64,000 nt of DNA from Streptomyces sp. NBC_01294 (GTDB taxonomy: Bacteria; Actinomycetota; Actinomycetes; Streptomycetales; Streptomycetaceae). Position numbers and translations under genes: made by a program. The notes under the pieces were generated by a model. The model saw nothing but the letters and a program-made list of their open reading frames with translations, was not told the DNA's origin and ran no database searches. The stretch lies in NCBI RefSeq assembly GCF_035917235.1, contig NZ_CP108423.1, forward strand, positions 2,046,001-2,110,000, read 5' to 3'. Positions within the stretch are counted from its first letter, which is position 1. Every line of letters starts with the position of its first letter. Shown here one piece after another: positions 1 through 7,628 of the stretch.

Positions 1-1141
1 CGCCTCGCGGCCCGCCTCCCCCGCCGACGTCCAGCGCGCGCCCGCGCCCGCTGACGCCGCGCGGACCCAGGCACCGTCCGTCCACGCGCCTCTGCTGGGC
101 GCGGGCAAGGCGCCGAACCCCACCCCCGCAACGGCCCCCGAGGCCCCCGCGCCCGGCGCTCCCCGGCTCGTCCAGCGGGCCGCCGCCACCTCGCCGGACC
201 TCCCGACCCTGCAAGGCACCGCGCCGTCCGCGGCCGGGTCCGGCGCACCGGCCCCGTCCCGGCGCACCGACAAGCCGTCGCCGGCCCGTGGTACCGGCGG
301 TCAGGTCCCGCTCGTCGTCGCCCGCGCCGTCGCGGCGGACCGGAGCGGAACCCCGCACCGCACGCCCGTCGCGGCAGCGCCTCCCGCGCCCCGCACCCTC
401 CAGCTCCTGGCGGCACGTCCCCTGCCCCTCGGCACCCGTGACATGGGCAGCGCGGCCGCCCCCGCGCCCCGCCCGGCGAGCCGTCCCGTGGTCGCGGCAC
501 GCTGGCCCGCCCCGTCCACCGCACCGCAGCACGTCCAGCGCGCCGCCGACGGGACACGAGGAACGACCCCGCCGACCACGCCGACGCCGGCACGTCCCTC
601 CGCCTCCCCCGGCCACGGCCCGCGTCCCGTGCACGCCGTGCGCCCGGCGCCCACATCGGCCGCCCCGGCCCGCGTCGCGGCCACCGCGCTGCCCGTGACC
701 GGCCCGCACGCTCCGCCGCTCGTGGTCCAGCCGTCCCTGGTGGCCGCGTCGTCGGCGCGGCCCGTACCCGTGGTGCGGCCCAGGACACCGGCCCCCGCCG
801 TCACCCCGGGAGCGAACGGCCCCACGCCACCGGCGAGCACACCACCGGTACAGCGCGACACGGGCGGCAGTCGGGGCACCCCCGGTCCGGTCAGCGTCCA
901 GACCGCCGCCCCCGCGCCCCGCGGCGACCGACGCCCGGCCCCGACCACAGGCACCGGGACAGGGACAGGGACCACGGCTTCCGGCCGGCACGAGCGTGCG
1001 CGCGAGGCGGCGCCGCAAGTCCCCGACGCCGACCTGGACGACCTGGCACGCCGTCTGCTCGATCCGGTCGCCCGCCTGCTGCGCACCGAGTTGCGGCGCG
1101 GCCGGGAACGCGCGGGCCGGCCCTTCGACGGCCGCCGCTGA
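1..1141 (+). CDS. C-terminal part of Pro/Ala-rich CIS cluster protein
   Basis: The reading frame is open from base 2 of the window to a TGA at 1139-1141, so the N-terminus lies to the left. The visible ~379 residues are extremely rich in Ala, Pro, Arg and Thr and probably disordered. Only the last ~35 residues look structured: a charged amphipathic helix with the motif LDDLARRLLDPVARLLRTEL. Long disordered proteins with this kind of helical tail are commonly encoded just before the second tube gene in actinobacterial CIS clusters, and the tube gene follows 43 bases later. Its job is not established; a chaperone or assembly scaffold is a guess. The codon pattern is normal for the window. Confidence 0.6.
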   Translation, partial: ASRPASPADVQRAPAPADAARTQAPSVHAPLLGAGKAPNPTPATAPEAPAPGAPRLVQRAAATSPDLPTLQGTAPSAAGSGAPAPSRRTDKPSPARGTGGQVPLVVARAVAADRSGTPHRTPVAAAPPAPRTLQLLAARPLPLGTRDMGSAAAPAPRPASRPVVAARWPAPSTAPQHVQRAADGTRGTTPPTTPTPARPSASPGHGPRPVHAVRPAPTSAAPARVAATALPVTGPHAPPLVVQPSLVAASSARPVPVVRPRTPAPAVTPGANGPTPPASTPPVQRDTGGSRGTPGPVSVQTAAPAPRGDRRPAPTTGTGTGTGTTASGRHERAREAAPQVPDADLDDLARRLLDPVARLLRTELRRGRERAGRPFDGRR

Positions 1142-1184
1142 GCGCGCCGAGATCACGTACGAACGAGAAACGGACGACGTACCG

Positions 1185-1610
1185 ATGACGGACAACATCT
1201 TCGCGACCAGCGTGTTCTTCCGGCTGGCGATCGGCGGCAACGACCTGGGCGCCTTCCACACCTGCTCCGGCATGGGCGCCGAGGTCGAGATGGAGAGCTA
1301 CGCCGAGGGCGGCAACAACGGCTTCACCTGGCAGCTGCCGGGACGCGTGACCTGGTCGAACATCACGCTCACCCGGCCCGTCACCGCCGACACCGCGAAG
1401 ATCGGCCGCTGGCTGGACGAGACGCTGCGGCGGGTCGAGCCCAAGGACGGCGAGATCGTGGCCCTGAAGCCCGACCTGAGCCGGATCATCAGCTGGCAGG
1501 TGTTCGGGATCGTCCCGGTCCGCTGGCAGGGTCCGTCCTTCGACCCCGCCAACTCCGCCGCGGCGGTGGAGACGTTGGAGATCGCCCACGCGGGTCTGCT
1601 GCCCTCCTGA
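1185..1610 (+). CDS. CIS inner tube protein (phage T4 gp19-like tail protein)
   Basis: This 141-residue protein has the size and layout of a phage-tail tube subunit. It opens MTDNIFATSVFFRLAIGGND, followed by a CSGMGAEVEMESYAEGG segment and the strand LPGRVTWSNITLTRPVT, all typical of gp19/Hcp-fold proteins in contractile injection systems. Subunits stack as hexamers to form the tube expelled on sheath contraction. I chose the ATG at 1185 because family members begin at this phenylalanine-rich strand; upstream in-frame codons run into the preceding gene. The ribosome-binding site is weak, so translation may depend on the upstream gene. The next gene is the LysM baseplate/tube protein. Confidence 0.88.
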   Translation: MTDNIFATSVFFRLAIGGNDLGAFHTCSGMGAEVEMESYAEGGNNGFTWQLPGRVTWSNITLTRPVTADTAKIGRWLDETLRRVEPKDGEIVALKPDLSRIISWQVFGIVPVRWQGPSFDPANSAAAVETLEIAHAGLLPS

Positions 1611-1696
1611 CCGCCGCCCGACCGCCGCCGCCCGCCCGACCGTCCACCCCCTGTACGTCGTCCTCGTCGTCCCCGCTCCGGAAGGGAGCCCACGCC

Positions 1697-2431
1697 ATGG
1701 CCTCATCGGCACGCGCCAGCCGCGCCAGGGCCCAGCTCACCCTCAAGGAGCCCCCGACCTCGGTCGGGGCCAAGCCCGGCGGGACGATCGCGAAGCTCGA
1801 CCTCCAGTTCAACCCCTCGACGCTGCAACTGGGCAAGACGACCGAGTGGCGGCGCTCCCCGTCCCGGATGGCGGGGCAGTCGGCGCTGCCCGAGTTCGTG
1901 GGCAGCGGTCCGCGCACCCTGAGCCTGGACGTGTTCCTGGACGCCACCGCCACGCACGACAACTCGGTGGAGCAGGCGGTGGAGAAGCTGATGAAGGCAT
2001 GCGTGCCGACCCCGGCCAGCCTCGGCCGCAAGAAGCCGGCGAGCCCGTGGGTGCGCTTCGAGTGGGGCAGCGCCCGGACGACCTCGTTCGACGGGGTCCT
2101 GTCGAACCTGTCGGTGTCGTACACGCTCTTCGACGTGGACGGGAAGCCGCTGCGGGCCACCTGCTCACTGTCCATCGAAGAGGCGAGCGTCGACCCGCCC
2201 GGCCAGAACCCGACCTCCGGGTCACGCACCGCCCGCAGCACGCACATCGTGGTGGCGGGCGACAGTCTGGCGATGCTCGCCTGGCGCGAATACGGCGACG
2301 CGACGGCCTGGCGGGCCATCGCCGAGGCCAACGGCATCGACGACCCGATGGCGCTCGTCCCCGGCACCGAGCTCGTGGTGCCCGGGCTGCAGGACCCCGA
2401 ATACGGCGCCGGCGAGGAGGACCAGCGGTGA
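1697..2431 (+). CDS. LysM-containing CIS tube/baseplate protein
   Basis: The 244-residue product has an N-terminal CIS-tube-type domain (about residues 10-165, with FNPSTLQLGKTTEWRR and GPRTLSLDVFLDAT) and a C-terminal LysM motif (about 180-230: IVVAGDSLAMLAWREYGDATAWRAIAEANG). Such proteins sit between tube and spike hub in the baseplate; the LysM probably acts as a structural or peptidoglycan-contact module. The ATG at 1697 is preceded by a purine-rich GGAAGGGAG about 9 bases upstream. The stop overlaps the GTG of the spike gene by 4 bases, so the two are translationally coupled. The 86-base gap before this gene holds only short CCGCCGCCC-type runs. Confidence 0.87.
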   Translation: MASSARASRARAQLTLKEPPTSVGAKPGGTIAKLDLQFNPSTLQLGKTTEWRRSPSRMAGQSALPEFVGSGPRTLSLDVFLDATATHDNSVEQAVEKLMKACVPTPASLGRKKPASPWVRFEWGSARTTSFDGVLSNLSVSYTLFDVDGKPLRATCSLSIEEASVDPPGQNPTSGSRTARSTHIVVAGDSLAMLAWREYGDATAWRAIAEANGIDDPMALVPGTELVVPGLQDPEYGAGEEDQR

Positions 2432-4245
2432 GTACGTCCCAATCCGGGGGCCGGTCGTTCGCGGCCGACCCGATCGTGGAGACGCCCGGCGAACTGCCGC
2501 CGGTCTGGGCCGCGCAGCTGGTGAGCTGTGTGGTCGACGAGAACGTGGGCCTGCCGGACACCGCGGTCCTCACCTACCGCGACCCCGACCACGAGTTCCT
2601 GCGCGCCACCGGCATCACCATCGGGACCCCGCTGCGGGTGTCGGTGACGACCGTGAAGGGGCAGGCACGGGAGCGGCTGTTCAACGGCGAGGTCACGGCC
2701 CTGGAGATCGACCGGGACCGCACCGGCTCGTTCACCGTCGTACGCGCCTACTCCAAGGCCCACCGCCTGCAGCGCGGCCGCAAGGTCGTGGCGTACCGGA
2801 ACATGACGGCCGCCGCCATCGTCCGCAAGGTGGCCGCCGGCGCCGGGCTGGCCGTCGGGAAGGTGGAGGCCGCGCCGGTGACGTACAAGCAGCTGTCGCA
2901 GGCGAACGTCTCCGATTGGGACTTCCTGCAGTACCTCGCGGGCGAGTGCGGCGCGCAGGTGCGCGTCGACGACAAGGGGCTGCTCCAGTTCACCCGGCCC
3001 GTGAAGGCCTCCGGTGCGCCCGCCCCCTCGACGTCGGCGACGCGCGACCCGATGGTCCTGGAGTACGGGCGGAACCTCCTCGCCCTGCGGGCCGCGCTGT
3101 CGGCCGCCGACGGCGCCTCGAAGGTGCAGGTGCGCGGCTGGGACGTGACCACCAAGCGGCCGCTGGTCGCCGAGCAGCCGTCCGTGGTCAGCGACACCGT
3201 GGTGCCGGGCCTCAGCCCCCAGCTCGCCGCACGGTTCGGGAAGTCGGCCGTGGCCGTCACCGACACCCCGTACCGGACGCAGGCCGAGACGACGGCGGCC
3301 GCGAAGGCGGCGGCGGACCGGACCAGCGCCGGGTTCGGCGAGCTGGAGGCGGTCGCCGAGGGGAACCCGCTGCTGCGGGCGGGCAAGCCGGTGGCGCTCG
3401 GCAACGTGGGGCAGGCGTTCTCCGGCCGGTACACGGCGACGGCCGTGCAGCACGTGCTGGAGCCGCACGGCGGCTACCGCACGACCGTGTGGGTCAGCGC
3501 CAGCCCGGACCGCTCCCTGACCGGCCTGGTGACCGGCGCCAACGCGCCGGGACGCGGCCCGCGCCTCCCCGGTCTGGCGATCGGCGTGGTGACGGACGTA
3601 CGCGAGCCGAACGGCTCCCAACGCGGCGCGGTCCGCCTGAAGTTCCCCTGGCTGGACGACACCTACGTCACCGACTGGGTGCGCACCGTCCAGTGGGGCG
3701 GCAAGGGCGGCGGCGGCGTGGTGAGCCCCGAGGTCAACGACGAGGTGCTCGTCGGCTTCGAACAGGGGCTGCTCGACAGTCCGTACGTCCTCGGCGGGCT
3801 CTACAACGGCGTGGACCAGCCCTCACCGCACGACGTACCGCTGATCGACAAGACCAGCGGCAAGGTCAACCGCCGCTCGGTGGTGTCGCGTTCGGGCCAC
3901 CGCGTGGAGCTGCTGGACGCGGCGGCGCCGGGCCCGTCCGGGCTGCGGCTGGTGACCGGGGATGAGCGGCTCGAAGTACGCATGGACGACCGCCGGGACC
4001 GGATCGAGCTCACCGTGTACGCGGGGCGGAACCGCCCGCTGACCTCCGTCCTCCTGGACAAGAGCGGCATCACGCTGGACGCCGGGCAGGGCACCGTGAA
4101 GGTGTCCGGCCGCCAGGTCGACATCGACGGCACGGCCGGGGTCAGCATCGGCGGCCGGTCGGTGAAGGTGAACGGAACCGCGGACGTCACCGTCAACGGC
4201 GGCCTGCTCGCCGTCCTCAAGGCCCGGCTCATCCGGATCAACTGA
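2428..4245 (+). CDS. VgrG-like CIS spike protein (gpD/gp27 + gp5 OB-fold)
   Basis: A GTG start at 2428 overlaps the previous stop and lies 7 bases after GAGGAGG, giving 605 residues. The first ~350 residues resemble the gpD/gp27 hub (PPVWAAQLVSCVVDENVGLPDTAVLTYRD). Residues about 384-470 form the gp5/VgrG OB-fold (IGVVTDVREPNGSQRGAVRLK, then DEVLVGFEQG and YVLGGLYNG). The end carries strand repeats (ITLDAGQGTVKVSGRQVDIDG) typical of the beta-helical needle. There is no obvious C-terminal effector extension. The protein plugs the tube and receives the PAAR tip encoded next. Confidence 0.9.
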   Translation: MSTSQSGGRSFAADPIVETPGELPPVWAAQLVSCVVDENVGLPDTAVLTYRDPDHEFLRATGITIGTPLRVSVTTVKGQARERLFNGEVTALEIDRDRTGSFTVVRAYSKAHRLQRGRKVVAYRNMTAAAIVRKVAAGAGLAVGKVEAAPVTYKQLSQANVSDWDFLQYLAGECGAQVRVDDKGLLQFTRPVKASGAPAPSTSATRDPMVLEYGRNLLALRAALSAADGASKVQVRGWDVTTKRPLVAEQPSVVSDTVVPGLSPQLAARFGKSAVAVTDTPYRTQAETTAAAKAAADRTSAGFGELEAVAEGNPLLRAGKPVALGNVGQAFSGRYTATAVQHVLEPHGGYRTTVWVSASPDRSLTGLVTGANAPGRGPRLPGLAIGVVTDVREPNGSQRGAVRLKFPWLDDTYVTDWVRTVQWGGKGGGGVVSPEVNDEVLVGFEQGLLDSPYVLGGLYNGVDQPSPHDVPLIDKTSGKVNRRSVVSRSGHRVELLDAAAPGPSGLRLVTGDERLEVRMDDRRDRIELTVYAGRNRPLTSVLLDKSGITLDAGQGTVKVSGRQVDIDGTAGVSIGGRSVKVNGTADVTVNGGLLAVLKARLIRIN

Positions 4246-4313
4246 GCCTCGCCCCAGGGCCCCAGGGCCCCCGTCCCCCCTGCCCCACGACCGCCTTCCC
4301 CGAGGAGCACCCG

Positions 4314-4631
4314 ATGCCAGCCGCAGCCCGTACCGGCGACCCCACCAACCACGGTGGCCGGCTCGCCACGCCGCCGCCCGGCGCCGCCGCGGCGGTCGCG
4401 ACGGTGCTGATCGGCGGCCTGCCCGCCGCCGTCGTGGGCAGCCTGCACGTCTGCGTGGTCCCGCCGCACGCGGCGCTGGGACCGGCCAACGTGATCGTGC
4501 CCAACCCGGCCGGGCTCGCCTCCGGCACGGTGCTCATCGGCGGGCTGCCCGCCGCGCGGGCCCGCGACCAGACCGCGTGCGGCGCGATGGTCCTGACCGG
4601 CGCCCCGAACGTCCTGATCGGGGGCGTGTGA
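4314..4631 (+). CDS. PAAR-domain spike tip protein
   Basis: This 105-residue protein starts MPAAARTGDPTNHGG and contains two VLIGGLPAA repeats plus a final NVLIGG, the hallmark of PAAR proteins that fold into a metal-stabilised cone on the VgrG spike. Histidines and cysteines (HVCVVPPH, TACGAM) are available for the metal site. There is no C-terminal toxin domain; the gene stops right after the PAAR fold. Its TGA shares a base with the ATG of the gp25 gene (TGATG), so the operon continues. An AGGAGC-like site lies 5-10 bases before the ATG. Confidence 0.88.
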   Translation: MPAAARTGDPTNHGGRLATPPPGAAAAVATVLIGGLPAAVVGSLHVCVVPPHAALGPANVIVPNPAGLASGTVLIGGLPAARARDQTACGAMVLTGAPNVLIGGV

Positions 4632-5053
4632 TGAGCGAACGGTTCATCGGGCGCGGCTGGGCCTTCCCCCTGCGCGTCGGGCCGACCGGCGGGATCGCCA
4701 TGGTCGAGCGGGAGCGGGAGCTGGAGGAGGCCATCCGCCTCGTCCTGGGCACCGCGCCCGGCGAGCGGCCGATGCGGCCCGAATTCGGCTGCGGCATCCA
4801 CGAGTACGTCTTCGCGCCCGGCGACGGCGACACCGCCGGGCGGGTCGCCCAGCAGGTGCGCGAGGCGCTGGAGCGCTGGGAGCCGCGGATCGCGGTGGAC
4901 GAGGTCGTCGTGGCCTTCGACTCCGTGGACGCGGGCACCCTCTACATCGATGTGCACTACACGGTGCGCACCACCAACGACCGGCGCAACCTGGTCTTCC
5001 CCTTCTACACGATCCCCTCCGAGGAGGGGGCCGAGGAAATGGTCGCGGACTGA
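4631..5053 (+). CDS. gp25/GPW-like baseplate wedge protein
   Basis: Starting at the ATG that overlaps the PAAR stop, this gives 140 residues. It has the GPW/gp25 core: FIGRGWAFPLRVGPTGG at the start, EAIRLVLGTAPGERPMRPEFGCGIHEYVF in the middle and VHYTVRTTNDRRNLVFPFY near the end. gp25 links the sheath-initiator part of the baseplate to the wedges. The length is normal for the family. Its TGA overlaps the ATG of the gpJ-like gene by one base. Confidence 0.9.
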   Translation: MSERFIGRGWAFPLRVGPTGGIAMVERERELEEAIRLVLGTAPGERPMRPEFGCGIHEYVFAPGDGDTAGRVAQQVREALERWEPRIAVDEVVVAFDSVDAGTLYIDVHYTVRTTNDRRNLVFPFYTIPSEEGAEEMVAD

Positions 5054-7032
5054 TGGCCCTGCCCTCCCCCAACCTGGACGACCGACGGTTCCAGCAGCTC
5101 GTCGACGAGGCGAAGCGGTACGTGCAGCAGCGCGCGCCCGAGTGGACCGACCACAACGTCTCCGACCCGGGCGTCACCCTGATCGAGACGTTCGCCTACC
5201 TCGTCGACCAGCTGCTGTACCGGCTGAACCGGGTCCCGGACAAGAACTACCTGGCGTTCCTGGACCTGTTGGGCATCCAGCTGTACCCGCCCTCGGCCGC
5301 CCTCGCCGACGTCGACTTCTGGCTTTCGGCCCCTCAGCCCGAGACGGTGACGCTGCCCGCCGGCACCGAGGTGACCACCGCGGCCGGCGAGACCGGCGAG
5401 ACCGAGGAGGCGGTGGTCTTCGCGACCACCGGCGATCTGCGGATCGTGCCGAGCGAGTTGACGCGCCTGGTCACCTCGCCCCGCACCGGCGACCTGACCG
5501 ACCGGACCGGCGCGCTCGCCGAGGGCCGCGACACACCGTGCTTCCAGGCGACGCCCGAGCCCGGCGACGCCCTGCTGTTCGGCCTGCCGACCGCGGTGCC
5601 GCGCTGCGTGGTCGCGGTGCGCCTCGACAGCCGCGTCGAGGGCGTCGGTGTCGACCCGCGCCAGCCCCCGCTGGTGTGGGAGGCGTGGGACGGCGGGCGG
5701 TGGCAGCGCTGCGAGACCGGCTCCGACAGCACCGGCGGCCTGAACCGGCCCGGTGAGGTCATCGTCTACGTACCGGCCGGGCACGCCGCGTCGGTGATCA
5801 GCGGGACCCGCGCGGGCTGGCTGCGCTGCCGGGTGACCGAGCCGGAGCCCGGCCAGCCGTTCTACTCGGAGTCCCCGACCGTGCGCGAGGCCGCCGTCTT
5901 CACCGTCGGCGGCACGATGGCCGTGGAACACGCCGAGCGCGTGAGCGACGTACCGCTCGGCGCGTCGGAGGGGGTGGCGGGGCAGACCTTCCGGCTCGGC
6001 CGCCCGCCCGTCCTGCTCGACGGGGAACCGCCGGTGGTGGAGGTGTCCTCCGCCGAGGGGTGGCAGCGCTGGGACGTCGTGGAGCACTTCGGCCGCTCCG
6101 GGCCCGACGACCGGCACGTGCGCGTGGACGCCACCACCGGCGAGTTCGCCTTCCCGCCGGTGCTGCGCGAGGCCGACGGCACCCTGCGTCCCTGCGGTGC
6201 CGTACCGCCCAAGGGCTCCCAGATCCGCGTGGCCCGCTACCGCACCGGGGGCGGCCCGGCGGGCAACGTCTCGCGCGGAGCGATCTCCGTACTGCGCAGC
6301 TCCGTCCCGTACGTCGCCCGGGTCACCAACCGGGAGGCGGCGCGCGGGGGTGTCGCCGGGGAGACGATCGACAACGCCAAGCTGCGGGCGCCGCAGGCGC
6401 TGCGCGTGCAGGAGCGCGCGGTGACCGCCGAGGACTACGAGATCATCGCCCGCCGGGCGGCGCCGTCGGTGCGCCGGGTCCGCTGCCTTCCCGACCGGGA
6501 CGGCGGGGGAGGCCCGGGCGCGGTACGGGTCCTCGTGGTTCCGGACGCGGTGGCCGACGAGGGCGACGACCGGCTCCGCTTCGAGCAGCTGATCCCCTCC
6601 GACCAGGTGCTCACCGCGATCACCACGACCCTCGACGAACGGCGCCTGATCGGCACGCGCCTCGTCGTGGAACCGCCCGTCTACCAGGGCGTCACCGTGG
6701 TCGCCCGGCTGTCGGCGCCCGCCGGGGACGCCGACCGGGTGCGCGACGCGGCGCTCGCCGCGCTGTTCCGCCACCTCAACCCGCTGCAGGGCGGGCCCGA
6801 CGGCACCGGCTGGCCGTTCGGGCGGCCCGTGCAGTACGGCGAGGTGTTCGGCGTCCTGCAACGCGCCGTCGGGGACGTACTGGTGGAGGAGATCCGGATG
6901 TTCGCCGCCGACCCGATCACGGGGCGGCGCGGGGCGCCGGTCGACCGGATCGACATCGGTGCGGGCGCACTGGTCTTCTCCTACCAGCACCAAGTGGTCG
7001 TGACGGCGCCGGAGCCGGAGGTGCTCGGATGA
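5053..7032 (+). CDS. gpJ-like baseplate assembly protein of the CIS
   Basis: This 659-residue protein matches the large baseplate assembly family of CIS and tailed phages (phage Mu gp47/P2 gpJ-like). It begins MALPSPNLDDRRFQQLVDEAKRYVQQ with EWTDHNVSDPGVTLIETFAYLVDQLLYRLNRVPDKNYLAFLDLLG, a very characteristic N-terminus. The C-terminal part carries the gpJ-like core (ENIDNAKLRAPQALR-type segment, then VTAEDYEIIARRAAPSVRRV). It forms the wedge of the baseplate. It overlaps its neighbours by 1 base upstream and 4 bases downstream (ATGA at 7029-7032). Confidence 0.9.
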   Translation: MALPSPNLDDRRFQQLVDEAKRYVQQRAPEWTDHNVSDPGVTLIETFAYLVDQLLYRLNRVPDKNYLAFLDLLGIQLYPPSAALADVDFWLSAPQPETVTLPAGTEVTTAAGETGETEEAVVFATTGDLRIVPSELTRLVTSPRTGDLTDRTGALAEGRDTPCFQATPEPGDALLFGLPTAVPRCVVAVRLDSRVEGVGVDPRQPPLVWEAWDGGRWQRCETGSDSTGGLNRPGEVIVYVPAGHAASVISGTRAGWLRCRVTEPEPGQPFYSESPTVREAAVFTVGGTMAVEHAERVSDVPLGASEGVAGQTFRLGRPPVLLDGEPPVVEVSSAEGWQRWDVVEHFGRSGPDDRHVRVDATTGEFAFPPVLREADGTLRPCGAVPPKGSQIRVARYRTGGGPAGNVSRGAISVLRSSVPYVARVTNREAARGGVAGETIDNAKLRAPQALRVQERAVTAEDYEIIARRAAPSVRRVRCLPDRDGGGGPGAVRVLVVPDAVADEGDDRLRFEQLIPSDQVLTAITTTLDERRLIGTRLVVEPPVYQGVTVVARLSAPAGDADRVRDAALAALFRHLNPLQGGPDGTGWPFGRPVQYGEVFGVLQRAVGDVLVEEIRMFAADPITGRRGAPVDRIDIGAGALVFSYQHQVVVTAPEPEVLG

Positions 7033-7628
7033 GCCGGGCCGCCGTCCCCGGCCTGCCCAGCCGGCACCCGATCGGCGAGCAGCTGCCCGCGCTGTACGCC
7101 GACGACGACTTCGCCCAGCGGTTCACGGCGGGGCTGGACACCGTCCTCGCCCCCGTGTTCACGACCCTCGACAACCTGCCCTCCTACCTCGATCCCCGGC
7201 TGGCCCCGGCCGACTTCCTGTCCTGGCTGGCCTCCTGGGTGGGCAGCCTCGACGATCCGCGGTGGCCGGTCGAGCTGCGGCGCGAGGCGGTGGCACGCGC
7301 GGTGGAACTGCACCGGTGGCGCGGCACCCGGCGCGGCCTGGTCGAGGCCCTGCGCCTGGTGCTGGGCGTGTCCGCCGAGGTCAGCGGGGACGGCGGGGCC
7401 ACCTGGTCCCGCACGGCGGGCGCCGATCTGCCGCCCGCCCCGGCCGAGGAGGTCCTGGTACGGGTGTGGGCACCGCAGGCGGGATCGGCGGGATCGGCGG
7501 GCGCGGTGAACACGATGAACACGGTGGACGCGGACCGGGTCCGCGCACTCGTCCGCACCCTGTGCCCTGTCCACACGGTCTGCCGGGTGGAGGTCCTGCC
7601 CGGACCGCCCACCGGTGAAGGAAGGTGA
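7029..7628 (+). CDS. gpI-like phage tail/baseplate protein
   Basis: From the ATG at 7029 the product is 199 residues. The stretch SRHPIGEQLPALYADDDFAQRFTAGLDTVLAPVFTTLDNLPSYLDPRLAPADFLSWLASWVG is typical of the P2 gpI-like tail proteins that pair with gpJ in the wedge. Next comes LRREAVARAVELHRWRGTRRGLVEALRLVLG, also typical. A short low-complexity insert (AGSAGSAGAVNTMNTVDADR) is seen near residues 158-178. The gene overlaps the gpJ-like gene by 4 bases and the GTG of the zinc-ribbon gene by 4 bases. Confidence 0.86.
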   Translation: MSRAAVPGLPSRHPIGEQLPALYADDDFAQRFTAGLDTVLAPVFTTLDNLPSYLDPRLAPADFLSWLASWVGSLDDPRWPVELRREAVARAVELHRWRGTRRGLVEALRLVLGVSAEVSGDGGATWSRTAGADLPPAPAEEVLVRVWAPQAGSAGSAGAVNTMNTVDADRVRALVRTLCPVHTVCRVEVLPGPPTGEGR